Shown here one piece after another: positions 1-9,547 of a DNA stretch of 43,003 bases. Within the stretch, counting starts at the first letter, position 1. Every line of letters begins with the position of its first letter. Made by a program: the position numbers and the translations under genes. The notes beneath the pieces are model-generated. The model was not told where the DNA came from. It worked only from the letters and a program-made list of their open reading frames with translations, and ran no database searches. The stretch is from contig CALCCA010000056.1 of the NCBI GenBank assembly GCA_937899725.1, forward strand, positions 1 through 43,003, given 5' to 3'. This DNA comes from an uncultured Halomicronema sp. (GTDB taxonomy: Bacteria > Cyanobacteriota > Cyanobacteriia > Phormidesmidales > Phormidesmidaceae).

Positions 1-1525
1 CGATCCCACCCCCGATCACACCCCAGAGCACACCCCCGAGCACACCCAAGAGCACACTCCAGATCACACGATAAGTCCACTGCAGCTTCCGAGTTTCTAA
101 CCACCCAGGCTGCATTCGCTCAATCAATAATTCCACCAAGCGGTTGCGATTTAGCGTGACGGCTAGCCACTGCAAGTAGCGTTGCGTTTGAGCCACCTCG
201 GGTTCTGCCTCAGGAGTCGCGTAGGCCCACCCGCGCTTAAAGGCCGCTCGTTCTCGGCAGCGCGTCTCCGGTTTCAACCGTTCATAAATGTAGGCATTCA
301 ACAAATCGGCCTTGCTCTCAATCAGCGCTTGAGCATCGTAAGCGACAGCCAAAATCGTCAAAAACAACGGAATCTGCAAAGTGCCCGGATCACCTTCAGG
401 AGTCGGCTGCAATAGGGCTCGCAACCCCTGCTGTTGCTGAATCGCCTGCCAAATTTCGGGTCGCTCTACCTGTTGGCAAAAATACGTCTGAATTTGTTCT
501 TCGCTCAGCGACTCGATACACACTGCCCCTTTCAACGCACCTAGGCGCACTCGCCCGGTCTCATATTCTTCTTGGCGGCAGCACACCACGATGTGGGGAT
601 AAGACATTCCCCCAATAAACTCATTGAGTCGGTCAATGCAGGCTTGCTGCCGCTGCAAACCTAGCTCATCTAACCCGTCGAGCAGGGGCAATAATTGTCC
701 CGATTTCAGCCATGTTGTCGCCGTTTTGCGATCAATGTTGTAGTTAAGCTTGAGCTGCTCAATTAGCCAATTAGCAATCGACTGTTGATCTTGCTGCCAG
801 GTCGATAACTCAAAAATCAGGGGAACGAGTTGACTGCCAGGTTGCAATGCTTCGTTAAGTAGCGCTTCCGTGAGCTTGAGCAAGGTCGTCGTTTTACCCG
901 CTCCTGGTGCTCCCAAAACCAACAGCTTGCGCCCCACATCAACCCGGTTAAACGTCTCAAAAATGGACTCTTGGGGACTCAGCGTCTGCTCAGAGCGAGT
1001 GTCTGTTCGAAAAGAACGGTGCGGCAGCAACAGCAGTGTCGTCTCAGCCTGCTGTTGCTCAACCTGTTCTAAGGTTATCTGTTTCGCTTTGTCAGGTCGG
1101 TTGACCTGCTGCAACTGCTGCTGCATCAATAAATTAATGACGGCCTGCTGCTGCAGCGAGTCTTCCAGCCGTCCGGCGATTTCTGTCTGCACTCCTTTAA
1201 GCAGACCTGTTCGCAGATCTAGCGGCGTGCCCTCTATGCCCTTAGTAGCTCGCCGCAGTTGCGTGAGCAGGGTCAGAGCATCCACCCCGAGTAGGGTTAC
1301 GATCGCCACCAAGCCATAGCGCAGGGCGGTTTGGGTCGAAGCAGCTACTGTCTCGTCAATCAACAGCGCCAGCACAATGAGAATCAAAACCAGCTCCCCA
1401 AATAGCCGACAGACCAAGGCGTTTCGCCCTTGAAACTGACTGATTGAGGGCAATTGATTGGTGACATAGCCCAATAAAGCAGTCGCAAGGGCGATCAAAA
1501 CCCCAATCATGACAGGTAGTGGCAT
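1..1525 (-). CDS. Membrane-anchored NACHT-type P-loop ATPase, partial (C-terminus beyond window)
   Basis: The reading frame is open from an ATG at 1525 (a second in-frame ATG lies at 1510) to the window edge, giving about 508 residues without a stop. The N-terminus has two hydrophobic stretches (about residues 1-25 and 40-80), then a Gln-rich helical segment. The P-loop GAPGAGKTT begins near residue 205 and the Walker B-like LLPLLDGLDEL lies near residues 279-289, followed by an arginine-containing sensor-like strand (VVCCRQEEYE). This order is typical of NACHT/STAND ATPases. At the truncated end the protein becomes hydrophobic again, with a short-period Gly/Val/Leu repeat. Known relatives are nucleotide-switch proteins in signalling or defence; a role in either is inference here. 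It is transcribed away from rpmG with a 204-bp gap. Confidence 0.8.
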   Translation of the reverse strand, partial: MPLPVMIGVLIALATALLGYVTNQLPSISQFQGRNALVCRLFGELVLILIVLALLIDETVAASTQTALRYGLVAIVTLLGVDALTLLTQLRRATKGIEGTPLDLRTGLLKGVQTEIAGRLEDSLQQQAVINLLMQQQLQQVNRPDKAKQITLEQVEQQQAETTLLLLPHRSFRTDTRSEQTLSPQESIFETFNRVDVGRKLLVLGAPGAGKTTTLLKLTEALLNEALQPGSQLVPLIFELSTWQQDQQSIANWLIEQLKLNYNIDRKTATTWLKSGQLLPLLDGLDELGLQRQQACIDRLNEFIGGMSYPHIVVCCRQEEYETGRVRLGALKGAVCIESLSEEQIQTYFCQQVERPEIWQAIQQQQGLRALLQPTPEGDPGTLQIPLFLTILAVAYDAQALIESKADLLNAYIYERLKPETRCRERAAFKRGWAYATPEAEPEVAQTQRYLQWLAVTLNRNRLVELLIERMQPGWLETRKLQWTYRVIWSVLLGVLGGVLWGVIGGGI

Positions 1526-1729
1526 GGGCAAGTTGGCTAAGCGGTGCTATTCACTATATTCAAGGAATATCAAACGATTTCGGTTTCTTTAGAGACTATG
1601 CAGCTTTAGCTATCAACACCCATCAACAACGATTGTTCTACCTTCAAAATTAAGTTTGCACAATCAGAATTTGCGTGAAATAATAGAAAGTTCTGTCTCC
1701 TAAATTGTTTAAGGCTGATCTAATCTGTC

Positions 1730-1918
1730 ATGGCTAAAGGCGTTCGTCTAGTAATTACCCTTGAGTGCACGGAGTGCCGCACTAACAACGACAAGCGGTC
1801 GAACGGCGTGTCTCGATACACCACTGAGAAAAATCGTCGCAACACTCCCAGCCGCATCGAACTCAAGAAGTTTTGCACCCACTGCAATAAGCACACCGTG
1901 CATAAAGAAATCAAGTAG
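1730..1918 (+). CDS. rpmG: 50S ribosomal protein bL33
   Basis: A 62-residue basic protein. It starts [16 protein letters not shown] and contains the paired CxxC motifs of zinc-binding L33 (CTEC near residues 13-16 and CTHC near 47-50). The R-Y-x-T-x-K-N-R-R core is characteristic of the bacterial and plastid family. It is a small component of the large ribosomal subunit near the E site. It heads a plus-strand cluster with rpsR (47 bp downstream) and an RNase II gene, an arrangement I recall from other cyanobacteria. A weak TTGCAC/TAATAG pair with a 19-bp spacer lies at 1656-1686 and could be its promoter. The antisense frames over it are shadows. Confidence 0.97.
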   Translation: MAKGVRLVITLECTECRTNNDKRSNGVSRYTTEKNRRNTPSRIELKKFCTHCNKHTVHKEIK

Positions 1919-1965
1919 TCCATTTGTTGTCAATCAACCGCAAGTAAACAGTAGGTACCTCTCCA

Positions 1966-2181
1966 ATGGCATATTTCCGTCGTCGTCTCTCTCCGATCAA
2001 GCCCGGAGACCCCATTGACTACAAAGATGTCGATTTGCTCCGCAAGTTTGTCACTGAGCGCGGCAAGATTTTGCCCCGGCGCATCTCGGGGCTGACCGCT
2101 AAGCAGCAGCGTGATTTGACGACTGCGATCAAGCGAGCCCGTATGTTGGCATTGTTGCCCTATGTGAACCGCGAAGGCTAA
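1966..2181 (+). CDS. rpsR: 30S ribosomal protein bS18
   Basis: A 71-residue basic protein starting [20 protein letters not shown], with the S18 signature D-V[17 protein letters not shown] and the RNA-binding helix [21 protein letters not shown]. It binds the platform of the small subunit with S6. Length and motifs match the family. It follows rpmG by 47 bp and precedes the RNase II gene by 56 bp on the same strand, so co-transcription is likely. Confidence 0.97.
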   Translation: MAYFRRRLSPIKPGDPIDYKDVDLLRKFVTERGKILPRRISGLTAKQQRDLTTAIKRARMLALLPYVNREG

Positions 2182-2237
2182 GTCCATTAACCAGATAAGC
2201 TAGGGATGTCGTCGAGCTAGCAAGGGAAATTGAGGCT

Positions 2238-4298
2238 GTGGAAAAGGGGACACTGGTCGAGTTCCAAGTCAAGGGCAGTCCTCGCTTAGGTGTTTTAGAT
2301 CGGCCCGAAGGCAAGAAAAACTGGATTGTCCTTGATGGCCACGGTCAGTCTCACACGCTCCATCCCCGTTCACTCACGTTTCAGTTTGCCCGCGCGACCT
2401 TTGAGCCCGATGACCTGCCCGCAATCGCTGGGGAGGCCGAAGGCTACATCGATCCCAGCAGCCTGCAGGTCGCCTGGGAACTTTTAAGCGACAGTGAAGA
2501 ATCTACCGACGCCGCTGCTTTAGCGCTGCTGTTGTTCTCTGACCAGACGGCGGCGTTTTGTTATGCCGCTCATCGGTTGCTATCAGCCGACAAGATTTTT
2601 TTTAAGAAAAAGGGCGATCGCTACGAGCCCCGGCCAGCTAGCCAAGTGCAAGAGCTGCTGCATCAAATCGAGAAAGAGGCGCAGCGGCAGGCGGAATGGG
2701 ACGGCTTTTTGGCCCGGGTGCGCCAACGTCTCGCGGGCGAATCAGTAGAATGGCAGAAGACCGATCGCCCGCGCCTGGAAGCCATCGAAAAATTAGCGCT
2801 TTTGGGAGACGAATCGAACCAAAAGGCCCCCGCGCAAGAAGCGCTCTCGGCCTTAAACCGGGGGGCGAGTGCCGAGGCCGCATTTGAGCTACTGGTCGAT
2901 TTAGGACGGTGGCAGGTTCATGAGAACCTGGAGTTACGTCGGCGGCAAATTCCCGTGGACTTTTCTGAGGCTGTTCTCACCATGGCGCAGCATCGCCTGA
3001 GCAATCCACCGCCGGACGCCGATACCAATCGGCTCGATTTGACGGCGCTCAAAACTTACACCATCGACGACGAGAGCACCCGCGAAATTGACGATGCCCT
3101 GAGTCTCGAAACCTTGCCAGACGGGCGGCAGCGGCTGTGGGTGCATATTGCCGACCCGACCCGCTGGATGATTCCGGGCGATGAGTTAGACCTAGAGGCT
3201 CGTCGCCGCTGCACCACGGTCTATTTGCCGACGGGCATGGTTTCCATGTTTCCCCTCGAATTGGCGACCGGGCCGATGAGCCTGATTCAGGGGGAAGTGC
3301 ACTGCGGCCTCAGCTTTGGCGTCGTGCTGACCGAAGCCGGGGCGATCGCCGACTATTGCATTACCGCCAGCTTAGTTAAGCCGACCTATCGCCTCACCTA
3401 CGAAGATGTCGATGAAATGTTGGATTTAGGCATTGAGGCGGAACCCGAGCTGCTGGCGATCGCCCACTGGGCCAAGGTGCGATCGCACTGGCGCGATCAG
3501 CAAGGGGCGATCAACATCCACATGCCCGAGTCTTCGATCAGAGTGCAGCAAGAAGCTGAGCAAGACTCCATTTCTATCAAGGTGTTGGATGATTCTGGCT
3601 CGCGAGAATTAGTCGCCGAAATGATGATTTTGGCGGGAGAGGTGGCGGCGCGCTATGGTCAAGATCACGCTCTGGCGATGCCTTTTCGCAGTCAGCCTCA
3701 GCCGGAACTGCCCCCGGAAGAGGAGCTGATGCAGTTGCCGTCGGCCCTCGTCCGCTACTCGGCCATTCGTCGCTGTATGCCCCGCAGCGAGATGGGCATC
3801 ACACCCGCTCGCCACGCCACGCTGGGTCTAGAAGGCTACAGCCAGGTCACCTCGCCGATTCGCCGCTATACAGACTTACTGGCCCATTTTCAGATCAAAG
3901 CGCACCTGCGCGGCGAGCCCTTGCCCTTTTCTTCCGACGAGATCACCGAGCTGACCCAGGGGGCCAGTTCAGCGGCCTATGAGGCGGTGCTCGTCGAACG
4001 TCAGACCAAACGCTATTGGGCCCTGGAATATTTGCGTCGCCAAGGTCCCGATCATCTGTGGTCGGTGATTCTATTGCGGTGGCTGCGAGAAGGCGATCGC
4101 TTAGGGCTAGTCATGTTTGAAGATCTCGGGCTCGAGCTGCCAATGCGCTTTGAACGCAAGGTGGAGCTAGGAGAACGGCTGCAGGTGAGCATTACTCACG
4201 CCAATCCTCGACAGGACATTATTCGGATGGCGGAAGTGGCCGTCGCCGATGACGAAGCCGATGATCTGGTAGAGGCGTCTAGTCCGACGGTAAGTTAG
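2238..4298 (+). CDS. rnb: RNase II family (RNB domain) 3'-5' exoribonuclease
   Basis: A 686-residue protein with a GTG start. The RNB catalytic core begins near residue 275 with a metal-site motif TIDDESTREIDDALS, giving Asp277, Asp285 and Asp286. The residue aligned with the second Asp of the E. coli RNase II site appears to be Glu283. A second signature, GYSQVTSPIRRYTDLLAH, lies near 534-551. A short degenerate S1-like tail ends the protein. The N-terminal 60 residues form a beta-rich segment resembling a cold-shock-like domain. The family degrades single-stranded RNA processively from the 3' end. Clustering with two ribosomal protein genes is consistent with RNA processing. RNase II and RNase R subtypes cannot be separated here. 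Confidence 0.93.
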   Translation: MEKGTLVEFQVKGSPRLGVLDRPEGKKNWIVLDGHGQSHTLHPRSLTFQFARATFEPDDLPAIAGEAEGYIDPSSLQVAWELLSDSEESTDAAALALLLFSDQTAAFCYAAHRLLSADKIFFKKKGDRYEPRPASQVQELLHQIEKEAQRQAEWDGFLARVRQRLAGESVEWQKTDRPRLEAIEKLALLGDESNQKAPAQEALSALNRGASAEAAFELLVDLGRWQVHENLELRRRQIPVDFSEAVLTMAQHRLSNPPPDADTNRLDLTALKTYTIDDESTREIDDALSLETLPDGRQRLWVHIADPTRWMIPGDELDLEARRRCTTVYLPTGMVSMFPLELATGPMSLIQGEVHCGLSFGVVLTEAGAIADYCITASLVKPTYRLTYEDVDEMLDLGIEAEPELLAIAHWAKVRSHWRDQQGAINIHMPESSIRVQQEAEQDSISIKVLDDSGSRELVAEMMILAGEVAARYGQDHALAMPFRSQPQPELPPEEELMQLPSALVRYSAIRRCMPRSEMGITPARHATLGLEGYSQVTSPIRRYTDLLAHFQIKAHLRGEPLPFSSDEITELTQGASSAAYEAVLVERQTKRYWALEYLRRQGPDHLWSVILLRWLREGDRLGLVMFEDLGLELPMRFERKVELGERLQVSITHANPRQDIIRMAEVAVADDEADDLVEASSPTVS

Positions 4299-4506
4299 GG
4301 AGTCACTCAGAAATAGCGTCTCGATCGCCGCAGTTTTGCGCTGCCACGCCCTGATAGAAAGTGTTGCTACATCAGGGACATGATGTCAGCGAAATGCCTT
4401 GAGTCTGGCTAGTTTTACGGGATTTTTGAGGACTGTCGGAGGCGGTGCTAGCGATCGTCAGCCGTCTCAGGGCAGGATGTGGCAATCTCTGAGCAACGTT
4501 CCTGCC

Positions 4507-5763
4507 CTACGTCGTCTGCAAATCGTGCCCCATCCACAACACCCGGACGGTTGAGCCGGCGGCTAACTCAGTGACGCCAATGGGCACGACGGCCAGCCCT
4601 TGGGTGCCGGTGATATTAATCAGATTGCCAGAACTATGACTGCCCTGAGCCAGACCAAATTCCAACCCCGCTGAGGTGGCATAAAGCTGCCCCCAGAGAT
4701 ACGTCTCTCGCTTGCCCCCCGCCTTAAGCGGTTGCCGCGATCTCGCCGTTACAAAGGGGGCAGACCAAGGGCCACGTCGACCCGACAGCTTGCGGATGGC
4801 CGGTGCCACAAATCGCCAAAAGCTGACCAAAGCCGAAACCGGATTCCCCGGCAGACCAAAATAGAGTTGGGGTGGTGTTCCTGGCGCGATGGTCGCGACG
4901 GTCAGAGGTTTGCCGGGTTTGACCGCAACTGAGCGAATGTGGAGAGTCGCCCCCAAATCGGCCAAAATTTGATCCACATAGTCATAATCGCCGACCGACA
5001 CGCCACCCGAAGACAGCACCATATCGGCCTCAGCCACCGCCGTTGCCATCGCCTGCTGCAGTTTGGCGGGGTCATCGGGTACAATGCCCTGACACAGCGG
5101 CACGGCCCCCAGTTGTTGCACTAGGGCCGCCAAGGCAAACTGATTGGAATCGACAATTTGTCCGGGTTGCAGCGTGGCCTCGGGCGAAACGAGTTCGTTG
5201 CCGGTGGAGAGAATGGCGATGCGCGGTCGCCGATAAACCTGCACCGCTGACCGCTGTGCCGCCGCCAGCATGGCGACTTCCGGCGCGGCGACCGGATTTC
5301 CGACGGAGAGCAGGCGATCGCCCACCTGAGTAAACGCTCCCTGCTGACGCACAAAGGCTCTTGGGGCGGGAGCACTCAATATTTGGACGCGATCGCCCGT
5401 CCGCTGAGTATTTTCTTGCATCACGATGGTGTCTGCCCCGGTCGGCACCATCGCCCCCGTTAGAATGCGAGCGCATTGACCCGCCATCAGGGTTTGAGTA
5501 GGGGACTTCCCAGCCGGAATTTCTTCCACCACGCTCAACTCAACCGGCTTAGCTTTAGTCGCGACGCTAACATCCTCGTACCGCACAGCGTAGCCATCCA
5601 TCGCAGAGTTATCCCAGTGGGGGAAGTCGAGGGGACTGACCACCGACTCCGACAAAATGCGTCCACTGGCTTCGAGCAAGGCGACCGTTTCACAGTCACG
5701 CCGCGAATCGAGCGGTACGACCAGATCCAAAATCTGAGTCTCAGCAGTATCAGCAGGAATCAT
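4507..5763 (-). CDS. moeA: Molybdopterin molybdenumtransferase MoeA
   Basis: A 418-residue protein of full MoeA length. It inserts molybdate into adenylylated molybdopterin to make molybdenum cofactor. Diagnostic segments are SPLDFPHWDNSAMDGYAVR near residues 43-61, RILTGAMVPTGADTIVMQE near 100, the MoCF_biosynth motif SSGGVSVGDYDYVDQIL near 250, and the late GLPGNPVSALVSF near 305. The domain IV tail (AGSTVRVLWM) is present. A GGGGA-like ribosome-binding sequence sits about 6 nt before the ATG at 5763. A small gene lies 71 bp upstream on the same strand, so they may be co-transcribed. The cofactor probably serves nitrate reductase, which is not in this window. Confidence 0.95.
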   Translation of the reverse strand: MIPADTAETQILDLVVPLDSRRDCETVALLEASGRILSESVVSPLDFPHWDNSAMDGYAVRYEDVSVATKAKPVELSVVEEIPAGKSPTQTLMAGQCARILTGAMVPTGADTIVMQENTQRTGDRVQILSAPAPRAFVRQQGAFTQVGDRLLSVGNPVAAPEVAMLAAAQRSAVQVYRRPRIAILSTGNELVSPEATLQPGQIVDSNQFALAALVQQLGAVPLCQGIVPDDPAKLQQAMATAVAEADMVLSSGGVSVGDYDYVDQILADLGATLHIRSVAVKPGKPLTVATIAPGTPPQLYFGLPGNPVSALVSFWRFVAPAIRKLSGRRGPWSAPFVTARSRQPLKAGGKRETYLWGQLYATSAGLEFGLAQGSHSSGNLINITGTQGLAVVPIGVTELAAGSTVRVLWMGHDLQTT

Positions 5764-5834
5764 AAGAAGTCCCCAAATTTCCCACTCGTCATCCTAACAG
5801 CGGTATTGAGTGCGCCAAGGCGATCTAGCACACA

Positions 5835-6038
5835 TTAATTGGCTGTCTGCTGCACGACTTGCAGAAAGGGCACGGCCAGTTGCGTCACGCGGACACACAG
5901 CTGAATGTGCTGAGGCCAGTCAGGCTGACGAATCCAGGCGCGATCGCTTTCACATGCCATCACGAGAAAATCGGGTACGTGGCGGGGCTGCTTTTTCAAC
6001 CGGACGGTCACCCCTGGACGCAGCAGCAAAGAAGGCAT
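5835..6038 (-). CDS. Small conserved-looking hypothetical protein upstream of moeA
   Basis: A 67-residue ORF beginning MPSLLLRPGVTVRLKKQP, with no recognised domain. Three observations favour it over the overlapping plus-strand ORFs. A purine-rich GAGGTGGGG lies just before the ATG on the minus strand. It is co-oriented with moeA, 71 bp upstream. The Arg/Lys-Val-rich opening looks like a small beta-barrel start, similar to short cyanobacterial proteins of unknown function. No membrane segment or signal peptide is visible. The function is unknown, and I cannot exclude a chance ORF. Confidence 0.5.
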   Translation of the reverse strand: MPSLLLRPGVTVRLKKQPRHVPDFLVMACESDRAWIRQPDWPQHIQLCVRVTQLAVPFLQVVQQTAN

Positions 6039-6362
6039 ACCCCACCTCGACGAAAAACCTATGGGCGCATCCTAACATCTAAGATAGTAAATTTGTACCA
6101 TTAAAAATATTGAACTGTATCAAGGCATTGATTTTGAGACCTCACTATTTGCTCCAATCATGGGCTTGACCACCCAGGATTGTTCTCATCTAAGGGGCTG
6201 CCACTATTTACAGTGTGTCTGTCGTGCTTAGTTTCCAGTCCCTGGTGCATAGGATGGGTGTGGACAGGTCTAGCCTCAAACCTTTTCGTCGTTAATTTAA
6301 TGACACGTCCTCCGGGTGGATCTTTTACGCTTTAATGACTCCTCTGTTTCTCTGGTGTGCTT
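6039..6362. other. Intergenic region between divergent small ORF/moeA and pepP
   Basis: A 324-bp gap carrying the outward promoters for the moeA side (minus) and the aminopeptidase side (plus). The segment around 6080-6130 is AT-rich. No tRNA, convincing sigma-70 promoter pair, long inverted repeat or credible small ORF was seen. Confidence 0.5.
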
Positions 6363-7733
6363 ATGACCGCTATGCCCGCGATCACGTCTCATTCCCTGGC
6401 TGATACCTTACGGCGGCGACGGCAGCAGTTAGCCAAGCAGCTCGATTTTCCTGTGGTGTTGTGGTCCGGGCAGTCGAGCGCGCGAAATTTCCCGGCCAAT
6501 ACCTACCCGTTTCGAGCCAATAGCCATTTTCTATACTTTGCCGGTTTGCCGCTGATGCAGGCAGCCATTCACCTAGAGGGGGGACGGCTGACGCTGCTGC
6601 TGGATGACACCACACCCGAGTCGGCCCTATGGCATGGGCCATCGCCCTCGCGGGAACAGATCGCTGAGCAGATTGGGGCCGATGCGGCCTTTCCCTACAG
6701 CCACTTAGCTAAATTGGCACCGGATGCTGCCACTGTGTTAGTGCAGGATGCGGCGACTGCGGCTGAGCAGCTAGCAATACTGACCCTGCATCCCGCCCGC
6801 GATCATGCCTTAGCCCAAGCGATCATCGCCCTGCGCCTCACTCACGATGACGCGGCGCTCACGTCCCTGCGCCAAGCCGCCACCGTATCCGTGCAGGCTC
6901 ACAAAGCCGGGATGGCAGCGACGGCAGTGGGCAAAACCGAAGCCGCCGTGCGAGCCGCGATGGAAGCTGTGATCATGGGCGAAAATATGACCTGTGCCTA
7001 CAACAGCATCGTGACCACTCACGGGGAGGTGCTGCACAACGAACACTACGGGCATCGTTTGCAGTCGGGTGATTTGCTGCTGGCAGATGTGGGAGCCGAG
7101 TCACCGTTGGGCTGGGCCTCGGATATTACGCGCACCTGGCCAGTGACCGGTGAGTTTTCGGCGACGCAGCGCGCGGTGTATGACATCGTTTTAGCGGCCC
7201 ATGATGCCGCCATTGCCGCCGCTCGCCCCGGAGTGGAATATCGCGAACTGCACCTGCTAGCCTGTCAGGTGCTGGCCGAGGGGCTCGTTGACTTGGGGAT
7301 TTTGCAAGGTCAGCCCCAGTCCCTCGTTGAGCAAGATGCCCACGCGCTGTTCTTTCCCCACGGGATTGGCCATCTACTAGGGCTCGACGTGCACGACATG
7401 GAAGACTTGGGTGATTTAGCCGGCTATGCGCCTGATCGCCATCGCAGCGATCGCTTTGGGTTGAAGTTTCTCCGCCTTGATCGCCCTTTACAAGCCGGGA
7501 TGGTCGTCACCATTGAGCCCGGCTTTTACCAAGTGCCCGGCATCTTGCAAGATCCGGCGCGCCGCTCTCAGTATCAGACCTTAGTGAACTGGGAACGACT
7601 GCAGCAGTTTCAAGACGTTCGAGGCATCCGTATCGAAGATGACGTGTTGATCACGGCTGCGGGCAGCGACGTATTAACCGCTGCTTTACCCAGCAATACC
7701 AAGGCGATCGAAGCTCTCGTAAGTAGAGGTTAA
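6363..7733 (+). CDS. pepP: Xaa-Pro aminopeptidase (aminopeptidase P, M24B family)
   Basis: About 456 residues from the ATG at 6363; an in-frame GTG lies two codons earlier and another ATG at 6372. The N-terminal AMP_N domain contains FRANSHFLYFAGLP. The C-terminal pita-bread fold has the metal ligands in order: Asp in LLADVGAES, Asp in WASDITRTWPVTG, His in FPHGIGHLLGLDVHDMED, Glu in VVTIEPGFY and Glu in GIRIEDDVLI. It releases N-terminal residues preceding proline. No signal peptide is seen, so it is probably cytoplasmic. The next gene, ppx, follows after about 100 bp on the same strand. Confidence 0.94.
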   Translation: MTAMPAITSHSLADTLRRRRQQLAKQLDFPVVLWSGQSSARNFPANTYPFRANSHFLYFAGLPLMQAAIHLEGGRLTLLLDDTTPESALWHGPSPSREQIAEQIGADAAFPYSHLAKLAPDAATVLVQDAATAAEQLAILTLHPARDHALAQAIIALRLTHDDAALTSLRQAATVSVQAHKAGMAATAVGKTEAAVRAAMEAVIMGENMTCAYNSIVTTHGEVLHNEHYGHRLQSGDLLLADVGAESPLGWASDITRTWPVTGEFSATQRAVYDIVLAAHDAAIAAARPGVEYRELHLLACQVLAEGLVDLGILQGQPQSLVEQDAHALFFPHGIGHLLGLDVHDMEDLGDLAGYAPDRHRSDRFGLKFLRLDRPLQAGMVVTIEPGFYQVPGILQDPARRSQYQTLVNWERLQQFQDVRGIRIEDDVLITAAGSDVLTAALPSNTKAIEALVSRG

Positions 7734-7831
7734 AGCGCGAGTAAATTTCCAACGCTATTTGTAAAGGGACGGATAGGAATGCGTCTGTAGATCTGCGGAT
7801 CTCCCCAACATCGCCGGTAGGATGTGAAACA

Positions 7832-9496
7832 ATGTTTGCATTCCTGGTTATGGTTCAGTCGATTTCTCCCCTGCAGCGAGCTACCGTGCCTTACCCCTAT
7901 CAATTGCAAGCGCCTGATCTGCAGCGCGATCGCATTTTGGCGGCGATCGACGTGGGCACCAACTCAATCCACATGGTGGTCGTCAAAATCAAGTCGGCCC
8001 TGCCGGCCTTCACCATCGTTGATCGTGAAAAAGATACGGTGCGGTTGGGTGATTTTTCGGCGGATGGCAACCTGTCAGAAGACGCGATCGCACGGGCCAT
8101 TGCCGCCCTCAAACGCTGCCGAGCCTTGGCCGAAAGCCTTCGCGCCGAAGATATCGTTGCTGTCGCCACCAGCGCTGTCCGAGAGGCTAAAAATGGTCAA
8201 GCTTTTATTGAACAGGTCGAACAAGAAGTCGGCCTAGCCATCAACCTGATCTCTGGCACCGAAGAAGCTCGCCGCATTTATCTCGGTGTCCTTTCCGGGA
8301 TGGAATTTCATAACCGACCCCATGCTGTGATTGACATTGGCGGCGGCTCGACAGAGCTGCTGTTGGGCACCAGCGAAAGCCATCGATTTTTGAGCAGCAC
8401 CAAGGTTGGTGCCGTACGACTGATGGCCGGCTTTGTTTCCACCGATCCCATCAGCGATGAAGAGTTCACCTATTTGTCGGCTTACGTGCGGGGGCGCATG
8501 GAGCCGTCTGTGGAAGACCTCAAGCGGCAGCTCGATCCGCAAGAATCGATGCGGTTAGTCGGCACCTCCGGTACTGCAGAATGTTTGGCCACTCTGGTGG
8601 CTGTTGAACGCCTCGGGTTGATCCCAGAACCGCTAAATGGGTTCCAAATGAGCTTTCAAGAGCTGCAGTCATGGACTGAAAGGCTGCGTAAAATGGCCCT
8701 GGCAGAACGGCTAGAACTGCCAGAGATGTCACCTCGACGGGCAGAAATTATCGTGCCCGGTGCCATCATTTTGCAAGAGACGATGGCCATGCTCGGGGCT
8801 GATACCCTGACTATTTGTGAGCGGGCTCTGCGGGAAGGCGTAGTGGTTGACTGGATGCTCAGTCGCGGCCTGATCGAAGATCGTATGCAGTTTCAAAGTT
8901 CAGTGCGCGAGCGTAGCGTCAGGGCTTCGGCCGATAAATATCACGTGCCTCGGGCCGCTAGCGATCGCGTGGCTGATTTTGTGCTGGCGCTCTTTGATGC
9001 CACCAAGGGCCATCTGCACAACTGGGGCAATGCCGAACGAGAGTTGCTATGGGCGGCGGCAATTCTGCACAATGCTGGACACTACATCAGCCACTCTAGC
9101 CACCACAAGCACTCCTATTATCTGATTCGCAATGGTGAACTACTGGGCTACACCGAGACGGAGATCGAAGTGATTGCCAACGTGGCCCGCTATCACCGTA
9201 AGAGCTTCCCCAAGAAAAAGCACGACAACTACCGCAACCTCATCACTAAATATCATCGACAGTTGGTGACCGAACTCAGTGCGATGCTGCGCATTGCCGT
9301 CGCCCTTGATCGCCGCGGCATGGGTGCAGTCAAAGCTGTGAACTATTACTTTAATGACACCAATAGAACCCTGCATATAAACATGAGATCTGCCTCACCT
9401 TACGATGATTGTGCTTCAGAAATCTGGAATCTAGAAGACAAAAAACTTTGGTTTGAAGACCTTTTTCAAACTAAAGTATCAGCTCGTATTAGCTGA
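7832..9496 (+). CDS. ppx: Exopolyphosphatase / guanosine pentaphosphatase (Ppx/GppA)
   Basis: A 554-residue two-part enzyme. The actin-like Ppx/GppA domain has AAIDVGTNSIHMVVVKI near residues 37-53, DIGGGSTELLLG near 167-178 and VGTSGTAECLA near 243. The C-terminal HD-like domain has AAILHNAGHYISHSSHHKHS near 410-430; the HN in place of HD is, as I recall, normal in this family. It hydrolyses polyphosphate ends or pppGpp. An alternative ATG lies at 7850. The final 45 or so codons turn clearly AT-rich (from about 9355) although the protein still looks homologous to its end, so a recombination joint may lie inside the gene. No HIP1 site is seen from there to the end of the next gene. Confidence 0.93.
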   Translation: MFAFLVMVQSISPLQRATVPYPYQLQAPDLQRDRILAAIDVGTNSIHMVVVKIKSALPAFTIVDREKDTVRLGDFSADGNLSEDAIARAIAALKRCRALAESLRAEDIVAVATSAVREAKNGQAFIEQVEQEVGLAINLISGTEEARRIYLGVLSGMEFHNRPHAVIDIGGGSTELLLGTSESHRFLSSTKVGAVRLMAGFVSTDPISDEEFTYLSAYVRGRMEPSVEDLKRQLDPQESMRLVGTSGTAECLATLVAVERLGLIPEPLNGFQMSFQELQSWTERLRKMALAERLELPEMSPRRAEIIVPGAIILQETMAMLGADTLTICERALREGVVVDWMLSRGLIEDRMQFQSSVRERSVRASADKYHVPRAASDRVADFVLALFDATKGHLHNWGNAERELLWAAAILHNAGHYISHSSHHKHSYYLIRNGELLGYTETEIEVIANVARYHRKSFPKKKHDNYRNLITKYHRQLVTELSAMLRIAVALDRRGMGAVKAVNYYFNDTNRTLHINMRSASPYDDCASEIWNLEDKKLWFEDLFQTKVSARIS

Positions 9497-9547
9497 TATT
9501 TTTAAAGGAGCTGATGCTTTTATCTTGGATATTTTTGGAGAGCTTAT

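Noticed and set aside
1-70. Direct repeats at the window start as a possible CRISPR or minisatellite
   Set aside because: The units are degenerate, without unique spacers, and stay in frame with the NACHT gene, so they are a coding repeat.
870-1319. 149-codon plus-strand ORF
   Set aside because: It is antisense to the NACHT protein P-loop region and its Cys/Ser-rich translation is typical of a shadow frame.
7780-7800. Short palindrome AGATC/GATCT before ppx
   Set aside because: Only 5 bp and expected by chance many times in 43 kb.
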